Assembly: GCA_951813015.1 (NCBI GenBank) | Contig: CATOTG010000007.1 | Span: forward strand, 186,001-250,000 | Reading direction: 5' to 3' | From: an uncultured Thermoanaerobaculia bacterium | GTDB lineage: Bacteria > Acidobacteriota > Thermoanaerobaculia > Multivoradales > Multivoraceae | Length of the DNA: 64,000 bases | Shown: positions 36,539 to 43,462 of the stretch, in pieces | Position numbering within the stretch: the first letter of the stretch is position 1 | How the letters are laid out: every line of letters begins with the position of its first letter | The notes under the pieces: generated by a model | Told to the model about the DNA's origin: nothing | Database searches by the model: none | The model's input: only the letters and a program-made list of their open reading frames with translations | Translations under genes and position numbers: made by a program

Positions 36539-36853
36539 ATGATCCTGTCTCGAATAGCGTTCGTTTCAACCATCTCCATCCTGTCCGTCTCACTCGGACT
36601 GACACCGCTGGAACCACCCTCGGTCTCCGCGGACAGCCAGGCGCCGCAGGGCGTCGCGATCGCTGACGCCGAAGCGGCGCAGACCCTCGGAGGCGAATTC
36701 ACGATGACCGAGTGCGTCTTCGGAACGCTCGGCGTCAGCGTCGGAGCCCTCCATGGAGGCGCTTTCCTGCTCATACTTGGAGGTCCGGTCGCCTGGGGCG
36801 CCGGGCTCATCGGCGCTGGTGTCGTTATGGGAGGGCTGATGGCCGCCTGTTGA
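36539..36853 (+). CDS. Bacteriocin-like precursor peptide B
   Basis: The 104-residue product starts with a hydrophobic Sec-like signal (ILSRIAFVSTISILSVSLGL). It then has a textbook double-glycine motif, IADAEAAQTLGG, with Ile at -12, Glu at -8, Gly at -2 and Gly at -1, before EFTMTECVFGTLGVSV. The 52-residue core is Gly/Ala-rich with GxxxG spacing (GGPVAWGAGLIGAGVVMGG) and has two cysteines, one at the very C-terminus. An AGAAAGGGA site precedes the ATG. With peptide A it could form a two-component pair. A strong terminator follows at 37021. Confidence 0.72.
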   Translation: MILSRIAFVSTISILSVSLGLTPLEPPSVSADSQAPQGVAIADAEAAQTLGGEFTMTECVFGTLGVSVGALHGGAFLLILGGPVAWGAGLIGAGVVMGGLMAAC

Positions 36854-37020
36854 ATGCGGTAGCGGCGCCGGAAGGACCAGATGGGCTCTCTGGCCCGTGG
36901 ACCTCCCGTTTCAGAATGCCCAAGCTCTACACGATCAACGACCATCCCTGAAAACGAACAGCAGGCCACTCGCGCATGACCTCTCTTGGCCTTTGCCCGC
37001 ATCAGGGAAAAAGAACGTTT

Positions 37021-37060
37021 GACGGACGCTACAGGCGCGGGGTAGCGTCCGTCTCTTTGT
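37021..37060 (+). terminator. Intrinsic terminator after the peptide genes; rest of the 36854-37271 gap
   Basis: A perfect 12-bp stem GACGGACGCTAC/GTAGCGTCCGTC (37021-37032 with 37042-37053) with a nine-base loop is preceded by an A-rich run and followed by TCTTTGTCG. It should end the peptide transcript. The remaining 37061-37271 has no gene I can support, so the ABC permease transcript probably begins there. Confidence 0.85.
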
Positions 37061-37271
37061 CGTCAGCGGCGCAACGGGCCTGCGAGCCGGCCTTTCTGCA
37101 AAACTTGGCCGCCGCCCTTGGGTCCAGGATCGCTCCTGCCCAAGGTCGGTCGACGCCTGGTCTCGTTTCCCCTCTGGAGGACCTCGCTCAGAGTGGCCAG
37201 TTCGGCCCGCCACCAGTCCAGGCGCCGGCGCACCTTTTCCGAGAGCCGGCCAGAGCCACCTTGAGGACTCG

Positions 37272-38885
37272 ATGGCCACGTTGACGAAGCCCGGAAGCCG
37301 GGCGGACCTGCTGCTGACGCTTGCACGGCTGGCACTGCCGGACGCCGTGCGGCGAGCCAACCAGCCGGTGGGAGTGACGATCCTGGTCGCCGTCCTGTTT
37401 CTGGTGTTCGCAACTGTCGGGACTCTGGGGATCCTGCCGCTGATCTTCGCGATCGAGGGCGACGCCCTGCGGAGAAATCTCCTGAGCCTGATCGCCTGCT
37501 CCGTAACCGGGCTCGCCCTTCTCGCCCAGGCGGCGCTTCGGGCGCCGATCACCTGGCTGCTCGACCTGGAGGACCTGCTGCGGTTGCCGGTGGGCTTTCG
37601 GGACCTGTACGGGCTCCGCTTCGCCCTGAGCACGATCGGCTACTGGATTCCGGTTCTCGGTCCCGCCGGCCTCTACCTGACGGTCATGAGGTCGGACGGC
37701 ATGGCGGGGATGCCGATCACTTTCCTCGGCATCCTGAGTCTGGTTTGGATTGTCGGCCGGCTGGCAGCGATCCTGTCTCTTCTGACCGACCGCTGGGTCG
37801 AAGGTGTGCTCGGAACCTTGGCCGTGTTCGTCATCGCGGTTGTCGTCCACGGCACGATCCTCGTCACCGCAATGGCCTTCGGCGGTGTACTCGATTCAGA
37901 AGGGATCATTCGAGCAATCGAGGAATCCGCTGTTCTTGGCGGCCTCGGCTACACGCCGCCCGGGCTCGTTGCCGGCATCGTCCACGACCCGGGCCCTTCG
38001 CCGTTGAATCTGGCGAAACTCGGCAGTCTGTTCGCCATTCTCGGCGTCTTGGCCGTGCTGGAAGACCGGCTCCTTCTCGGCAGCTACCTGGAGCGTCCCG
38101 GCGGCGACCGCCGAGGCGCTTCCAGAGTGCTTCCTCTGACTCGGATACTCCGAAGATCCCGCCGTCTCACTCCCATGGCGACCCTTGCGGCGCTCGAAAT
38201 CGAATGTCTGTTACGTTTCAAACCGGCAAGGCGGGTTCTGGCAATCACGGCCGCCTTCGCCTTCGTGTGGGTACCCGCCCTGGCCGGTCTCGCCGTCGGT
38301 GTGGCGGGGGCTATTGGTCTGGTGCTTCACGGTTTCCGAGTCGAGAAGCAGCCGTCGACCTGCTACGTATGGAGGGAATCGCTCGGCCTGCCCCTCACCG
38401 CCACCCGGATCTTCCGCGCGACCGGCCGCGCCCCCGGCGTGGTGACTGCCTTCGTTCTTGCGCTCATTCTGGGTCTGACGCCACTCGACTGGTTCGGCTG
38501 GCGGTTCTTCCTGGTTGCGACCTGCCTGATGCTCGCAAGCGCCCTCCTGACCAGCGCCGCGCACGGCCTGATCCAGGTCTACTGGCCCCAACGCAGCGCC
38601 GGACTGAACAACGAACCGAATGGCGCAAAGTTCGTGATGTCTTTCCTGATAACGCCGATGGCTTTGGTCCCCGCGGTCCTCTCTCCTTTTCTGTACATTC
38701 TCTACGCAAGGCAGGGTCTCAGCGCTCTTGCCGCCGGGTTCATCGCGGCGGCGGTGTTGCTCCTTGCGGCCGCGGCCGCATACACCTCTCGCCGATGGCA
38801 AGCCCGCGTGCTCAAAGCGCGTGGGCGCGAACTCCTGCTTGACGACCCCGACGAAGATTCTCCGAAGGAATCGAGCCTTTCCTGA
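37272..38885 (+). CDS. ABC-type exporter membrane subunit (paralogue 1)
   Basis: The 537-residue protein has roughly a dozen hydrophobic segments and is followed by an ABC ATPase 31 bp downstream, so it is most likely the permease of that exporter. The N-terminal layout (RRNLLSLIACSVTGLALLAQ, then LDLEDLLRLPVGFRDLYGLR) recurs in the minus-strand protein at 47879-49492, which shows the two are paralogues. No ATP-binding site is present. The substrate is unknown; the upstream peptide genes are candidates, but a terminator separates them. Confidence 0.75.
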   Translation: MATLTKPGSRADLLLTLARLALPDAVRRANQPVGVTILVAVLFLVFATVGTLGILPLIFAIEGDALRRNLLSLIACSVTGLALLAQAALRAPITWLLDLEDLLRLPVGFRDLYGLRFALSTIGYWIPVLGPAGLYLTVMRSDGMAGMPITFLGILSLVWIVGRLAAILSLLTDRWVEGVLGTLAVFVIAVVVHGTILVTAMAFGGVLDSEGIIRAIEESAVLGGLGYTPPGLVAGIVHDPGPSPLNLAKLGSLFAILGVLAVLEDRLLLGSYLERPGGDRRGASRVLPLTRILRRSRRLTPMATLAALEIECLLRFKPARRVLAITAAFAFVWVPALAGLAVGVAGAIGLVLHGFRVEKQPSTCYVWRESLGLPLTATRIFRATGRAPGVVTAFVLALILGLTPLDWFGWRFFLVATCLMLASALLTSAAHGLIQVYWPQRSAGLNNEPNGAKFVMSFLITPMALVPAVLSPFLYILYARQGLSALAAGFIAAAVLLLAAAAAYTSRRWQARVLKARGRELLLDDPDEDSPKESSLS

Positions 38886-38916
38886 CCACCCGCAACCACA
38901 AGGAACCCGCAAACTG

Positions 38917-39702
38917 ATGGAAGCAATCAAGGCAGAAAACCTGACCCGCTCCTACAACGGCAACGTCGTCGTGGACGGTGTGGATCTCGACGTCCGGGAG
39001 GGCCAGATCCTGGGGTTCGTCGGTCCCAACGGGGCCGGCAAGACGACGACCTGGTCCATGCTGACCGGCGTGCTCAAGCCCACGAGCGGCACGGTCCGCC
39101 TGCTGGGCAAGCCAGTCGACGTGAACGACACGGAGCTCAAGCGGCAACTCGGCATCGTGCCCGATCACAGCGAGATGTTCGAGAGCCTGACCGGGGAAGA
39201 GCTGCTGCTGTCGTACGCCCGCATCTATGGCCTGGGCCGCGAAGACGCCGGCCAGCGAACCGACGAGGCGCTCGCCGTCTTCGACCTCGAAGACGCCGCC
39301 AGGCGACCGATCACGACCTACTCCCACGGCATGAGAAAGAAGATCCGGTTGGCGGCAGCGACCCTGCACGGGCCGCGGATTCTGTTTCTCGACGAGCCGT
39401 TCGAGGGCATGGACGCGATCAGCGCGCGCACCGTGATGTCCATTCTGCAGCAGATGGCCCGGGACGGCGCGGCCGTGTTCCTGACGTCCCACATGCTCGA
39501 CTACGTCGAACGCGTGTCGAGCCACATCGCCGTCATCCGGGACGGCAAGGTCCTCCTGTCCTGTTCGCGCGAAGAGTTCCGCGAACTGCCCGACTCCGAG
39601 GGAGAAGACGGCGCCGGTCGGCTCGAGAACCTCATCCTCAGCATCTCACGACGCGAGAGGTTCTCCCGCCTCTCGTGGATCGGCAACAGGAGCAAGACAT
39701 GA
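38917..39702 (+). CDS. ABC transporter ATP-binding protein
   Basis: The 261-residue ATPase has Walker A GPNGAGKTTT (about residues 37-46), Q-loop region LGIVPDHSEMFESLTGEEL, signature YSHGMRKK, Walker B ILFLDEPFEGMD and the H-loop LTSHMLDY. The VPDHSEMFE segment and SHGMRKK variant are typical of ABC-2-type exporters of the CcmA/NatA-like group. AAGGAACCC precedes the ATG. Its stop overlaps an ATG at 39699 (ATGA), which opens a 25-residue micro-ORF formed by a junction duplication before the next gene. Confidence 0.93.
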   Translation: MEAIKAENLTRSYNGNVVVDGVDLDVREGQILGFVGPNGAGKTTTWSMLTGVLKPTSGTVRLLGKPVDVNDTELKRQLGIVPDHSEMFESLTGEELLLSYARIYGLGREDAGQRTDEALAVFDLEDAARRPITTYSHGMRKKIRLAAATLHGPRILFLDEPFEGMDAISARTVMSILQQMARDGAAVFLTSHMLDYVERVSSHIAVIRDGKVLLSCSREEFRELPDSEGEDGAGRLENLILSISRRERFSRLSWIGNRSKT

Positions 39703-39799
39703 CCGAGCCTTCCCAGGACACTCACCCAGCGAGCCGCGGACCACGGCGGTTCAGGCGCGCAAGGAGCAAGACATGACCGAGCCTTACCAGGACACTCAC
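39688..39799 (+). repeat. Repeat-spacer-repeat at an operon junction (locus 2), creating a coupled micro-ORF
   Basis: A 38-bp unit holding a ribosome-binding site, an ATG and the first codons (AGGAGCAAGACATGACCGAG) occurs at 39688-39725 and 39762-39799 with one mismatch (period 74 bp), flanking a unique 36-bp spacer. The first ATG (39699) overlaps the ATPase stop; it opens a 25-residue ORF starting MTEPSQDTH whose TGA (39774-39776) overlaps the ATG of the YIP1-like gene, starting MTEPYQDTH. Two successive ATGA couplings result. Confidence 0.9.
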
Positions 39800-40543
39800 T
39801 CCCACCAGCACGGCAAGTCGAACGGAAACCAACCGAGCGACCGGACCGCCTGGCTCAGCGCCCTGATCGGGATCGTCGCCTCTCCACGCAGAAGCTTCGA
39901 CATCATCCGGCGGCGCAGCCCCTGGCTCGGAGCTGCGGTCTTCCTCGCGGCCGGCACGATGGCCCTGGCCAGCCTCCTGGCGCCGTTCGGTCTCCAGGCG
40001 CTCCGCACGCAGTTGACCCGGCAGATGCCCCAGGAACAGGTCGAGGCGATGATGAACCAGTTCGAGCAAACGGCCGCAGCGACCCGCTGGCTGTCGATGG
40101 CCACCGGTCCCACCCTCGTGGTGATCGGGATCCTGGTCCAAGCCGTCTTTGTCTACCTCCTGGCGGTGGCGTTCCAGGGCCAGGCCCGCTTCGCCCAGTC
40201 CCTCTCCCTGATGCTCCACCTGGGCGTGATCGCCCATCTCAAGAACTGGGCCAACCTGCTCTTCCTCCACCTCCGGGGCCTGGACGCGGTCCGCTCGCAG
40301 CAGGACCTTCAGACGCCAATGGGCCTTGAAGTCCTCGCCGGCGACAGCCCCGCACTCAACGCGGTCTACGCGAGCGTCAACCCCTTCACGATCTGGCTGC
40401 TGGTGCTGCTCGGCCTGGGCGCAGCGGCGGTGTACCGGCTCCCGCGCCGGAAGGGTCTCATGCTCGCCGGCCTCTACTGGGCGGCTTCGACGGCCCTCTC
40501 AGCCGGGGTAGCCGGGGTAGCGGATGGACTCCTGCCCACCTGA
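39773..40543 (+). CDS. YIP1-family-like membrane protein
   Basis: The 256-residue protein has a hydrophilic N-terminus, then IVASPRRSFDIIRRRSPWLGA, which resembles the conserved entry to bacterial YIP1-like domains, followed by five hydrophobic segments. The ATG is the second, downstream copy of the duplicated start region. Co-transcription with the ABC genes suggests an accessory role in that exporter, but no biochemical function is known. Confidence 0.65.
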   Translation: MTEPYQDTHSHQHGKSNGNQPSDRTAWLSALIGIVASPRRSFDIIRRRSPWLGAAVFLAAGTMALASLLAPFGLQALRTQLTRQMPQEQVEAMMNQFEQTAAATRWLSMATGPTLVVIGILVQAVFVYLLAVAFQGQARFAQSLSLMLHLGVIAHLKNWANLLFLHLRGLDAVRSQQDLQTPMGLEVLAGDSPALNAVYASVNPFTIWLLVLLGLGAAAVYRLPRRKGLMLAGLYWAASTALSAGVAGVADGLLPT

Positions 40544-40871
40544 ACGGGCTGCTCCGCCGTCCCCTCTCGGCGGCCGGTTGTGCCAGCATCCGCCCGGCGG
40601 AGCGCGGCGGGTGTCGCGGCTATCGCGGCGACCTCCTTCTCCGCGCCTCGTTGACGCACGTCGCCGCGACAAGGTAACTTCGCGCTATTGGTCGTCAACT
40701 GCGGAGTGGGCCTGCGAGACGGGTCCCCTGCCGAATGGAACAGCCGGCACAAGGCGCCGGGGCGCTCCCGACGCTCGATGAACAGGCAGGCGTACCTGCC
40801 CACTGTGCATGGCGACCAACAGGGCCCGGCGCCATTTGTCCCAACCGCCACCAACGGCCAGGAGAGAAGTG
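40544..40871. other. Intergenic region, nothing confidently assigned
   Basis: No ORF with convincing protein character and no RNA gene is seen between the YIP1-like gene and the secreted protein gene. GC-rich inverted repeats occur just after the YIP1 stop (CCGCCGTCCCCTCTCGGCGG), without a T-tract. Promoter elements for the next gene are probably here but are not clear. Confidence 0.5.
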
Positions 40872-41969
40872 ATGCAGCGCAGAACTCTCGGAGCACTCGC
40901 GGCGGCAGCCGCCGCCATCTTCCTCGCGACGCCGGTCGCGACAGCCGCCGAGGACGACGCGACTCCGCGCACGGCCTCGGGGCGGCCGGATCTGACCGGC
41001 CACTACGACATCGCCACCCTGACGCCGCTCAACCGGCCCGAGGAGTTCGGCGACAATCTGTTCCTGACTCGGGAACAGGCGGCAGAGATCATCGAACGGG
41101 AGCGCCAGCGGGTAGCCGCCAGGGCCGCGGTCCGCCGGATCGACGAACCGCCCCCGCCAGGCGGCGCGCCACCCATCGGTCTGGGCGACGAGTTCCGGGA
41201 GACGAGCGGCGCGGGCAACGTCGGCGGCTACAACAACTTCTGGACCGATCGCGGCAGCGACGTGTTCTCCATCGACGGCAAGTTCAGGACCTCGATCATC
41301 ACCGACCCGCCGAACGGCCGGATGCCTGCGCTCACCGCGGAGACGATGCAGCGGCTGTCGGAACGCCGCGGCCGCCGTCGCGGCAACGACGGCACGGCCT
41401 GGTGGCTGGAGGTCGAAGGCCCGGGACCGTACGACGGGCCGGAGTCCCTGGGCGTGCCCGAGCGCTGCCTGATCGGCTTCGGCTCGACCGGCGGGCCGCC
41501 GATGCTGCCCGTCCTCTACAACAACGCCAAGCGGATCGTGCAGACCGGGAATCACCTGATGATCCTGACCGAGATGGTCCACGACGCGCGGGTCGTGCGC
41601 ATCGGCGGCGAGCACATCCCCGCAGGCGAGCGCCGCTGGCTCGGCGATTCGATCGGCTGGTGGGAAGGAGACACCCTCGTCGTCGAGACGACGAACTTCA
41701 TCGACCAGCCGGCGCTCTTTCTCGCTTCACGGAACCTCAAGGTAACCGAGCGGTTCACCCGCAAGGGCAAGGATCTCCTGTACGGCTTCACGATCGAAGA
41801 TCCCACCGTCTGGACCACGCCGTGGAGCGGCGAGTACCTGTGGCCCGGCACTCCGGCAAGGGTCTACGAGTACGCGTGCCACGAGGGGAACTACGCGATG
41901 GGCAACATCCTCCGGGGAGCGCGGCTGCTCGAGGACGAGACGCGGAGCGCGGCGAGCGGCGGCCAGTAG
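40872..41969 (+). CDS. Secreted protein of an uncharacterised Acidobacteriota-expanded family (paralogue 2)
   Basis: A 365-residue paralogue of the protein at 9135-10202. A signal peptide ends near TPVATAAED; then PRTASGRPDLTGHYDIATLT, GKFRTSIITDPPNGRMPALT, NNAKRIVQTGNHLMILTE, GWWEGDTLVVETTNF and ACHEGNYAMGN appear in the same order. GGAGAGAAGTG precedes the ATG at 40872. Function unknown. Confidence 0.75.
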   Translation: MQRRTLGALAAAAAAIFLATPVATAAEDDATPRTASGRPDLTGHYDIATLTPLNRPEEFGDNLFLTREQAAEIIERERQRVAARAAVRRIDEPPPPGGAPPIGLGDEFRETSGAGNVGGYNNFWTDRGSDVFSIDGKFRTSIITDPPNGRMPALTAETMQRLSERRGRRRGNDGTAWWLEVEGPGPYDGPESLGVPERCLIGFGSTGGPPMLPVLYNNAKRIVQTGNHLMILTEMVHDARVVRIGGEHIPAGERRWLGDSIGWWEGDTLVVETTNFIDQPALFLASRNLKVTERFTRKGKDLLYGFTIEDPTVWTTPWSGEYLWPGTPARVYEYACHEGNYAMGNILRGARLLEDETRSAASGGQ

Positions 41970-42093
41970 GCCGGCGCGCGTTCGAACCGGCTTGCAGGGG
42001 AACCGGCTTCCGCGTCGACGCCCGGCGCCGGGGCCACCGCGTGCGGGTCGACCGCGGCGCCGGGCACGAGCCCGAGGCCGCGGGCGAGGATGC

Positions 42094-42528
42094 TTACCGG
42101 CCCGGCGGCTCGGTCGGGTCGCGGCCGTCGCGCGGCGCGCCGGTACCGGACGAGCCCATGAACAGCTTCCGGCCGTCCGGGAACGTCAGGTCGCGGCCGT
42201 TCGCCTTGTTCGAGCCATCCTTCGCCTGGTAGCCGTCGACGACGATCTCGGTCCCCGGGAGCAGCGAATTCTTGGTAAAGCCGCGGCGGGCCAGCGTGTT
42301 CGGCGTACCGCCCTCGACCATCCAGACGGCCCTTGAGCCATCGTCGTTCGTCACCTCAAGGTGAATCCAGGCATGGGGGTTGATCCACTCCATCTTCGTC
42401 ACCGTGCCGCGAAGCTGGAGCGGCCGGTCGGCGTCGAACTCGGCCGAGAAGGCGTGGTGAGCGGCGACGGGTATGGCAATCACGACGGCCGCGCCCGCGG
42501 CCAGCCAAGCGATTCGCTGGAACTTCAT
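42094..42528 (-). CDS. DUF6152-like small secreted protein
   Basis: The 144-residue product has a signal peptide ending VAAHHAFSAEFD and the family pattern LQLRGTVTKMEWINPHAWIH followed by EVTNDDGSRAVWMVEGGTPN, LARRGFTKNSL and GTEIVVDGYQAKDGS. A copper- or metal-binding role might be guessed from the N-terminal HH, but no function is established. It lies 35 bp downstream of a paralogue-3 gene on the same strand, a pairing I associate with acidobacterial genomes. GGAGAACAACG precedes the ATG. Confidence 0.75.
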   Translation of the reverse strand: MKFQRIAWLAAGAAVVIAIPVAAHHAFSAEFDADRPLQLRGTVTKMEWINPHAWIHLEVTNDDGSRAVWMVEGGTPNTLARRGFTKNSLLPGTEIVVDGYQAKDGSNKANGRDLTFPDGRKLFMGSSGTGAPRDGRDPTEPPGR

Positions 42529-42563
42529 CGTTGTTCTCCTTCTACGACAATCAGCTTTGGGGG

Positions 42564-43385
42564 TCAGGGACTCGAGTCGGCGCCCTTGCGCAGGTGCCCG
42601 TACATCAGCTCTTCGGCGAACTCGACGCACTTGAACTCCAGGAGCTGCATGTTCGGGTCGATCCGGCGGTACAGCGGCAGGCTGATCTTCCAGGGTTCGC
42701 TGTAGACGTTCTCGTCCGTGATCGTCGCCTCGTAGTGCAGGTGGTAGGGGCTCGTCGCCGTCCACCGCTCCTCGACGTGGATTGCGTCCGTGTGATGGTT
42801 GCCGCTCGAGTCGAGCCAGGTGTCCGGCACCTGGCTGGTCACGTCGACGACGAGAGTCTCTCCCTCCCAGCGTCCGCGGGAATGCCCCATCCAGGTATCG
42901 AAAGGGGCCTCGAAGTCGGGCCGGCTCATGTAGATCACCCGGCTGGCGCTGGCGAACTCGTACGCGATGAGGACGTGATCCGGCGTCTGGACGATCTGGA
43001 AGGGAAACGGCAGGTAGTTGGCCCGAGGGATCCCCGGCATGTAGCACTTGATCGCCGGGTCGAGTTCCATCCAGTTCTCGCGGTTCTGGTTCCGCAGCTC
43101 CAGCGCGTCCGGCAGATAGGGGATCTTCCCTCGTTCAACGACGCCGAGGCCGCCCGGGATGGCGCCCAACGCGCCCATCTCGACCACCGGTCCATGGCGT
43201 GCGGCGTGGGCCTCCATGTCCCAGTGGGCGGCGCCCAGGGCCTGCCAGATGCCGTTCAGGTCCGGCTTGTCGTCGTGGGTGCGCGGCGCCGTGTAGCCGG
43301 TGTCCTGTGCGGCGACGGGCGCCGCCGCCAAACCGACCGCGACCAGGACCGTGACCACCCTTCGTTCGATGAGACTCCGCTTCAT
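42564..43385 (-). CDS. Secreted protein of an uncharacterised Acidobacteriota-expanded family (paralogue 3)
   Basis: The 273-residue protein has a signal peptide (to about APVAAQDTG) and a shorter version of the family: PRTHDDKPDLNGIWQALG, CYMPGIPRANYLPFPFQIVQ, GRWEGETLVVDVTSQ and LLEFKCVEFAEEL. It is more diverged than the copies at 9135 and 40872. ATG 43385 is preceded by GAGGGAGTC. Probably in an operon with the DUF6152-like gene. Confidence 0.75.
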   Translation of the reverse strand: MKRSLIERRVVTVLVAVGLAAAPVAAQDTGYTAPRTHDDKPDLNGIWQALGAAHWDMEAHAARHGPVVEMGALGAIPGGLGVVERGKIPYLPDALELRNQNRENWMELDPAIKCYMPGIPRANYLPFPFQIVQTPDHVLIAYEFASASRVIYMSRPDFEAPFDTWMGHSRGRWEGETLVVDVTSQVPDTWLDSSGNHHTDAIHVEERWTATSPYHLHYEATITDENVYSEPWKISLPLYRRIDPNMQLLEFKCVEFAEELMYGHLRKGADSSP

Positions 43386-43462
43386 CAGACTCCCTCCTCT
43401 TTGCCGGGAACGGCGAGAATAGCAGCCGGTACCATCGGCCGTCGGCGCTAACATGGTCCCTC

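Noticed and set aside
37061-37271. A minus-strand frame with KVRRRLDWWRAELATLSEVL
   Set aside because: It lies between a terminator and the permease start, with no supported start and no recognised family.
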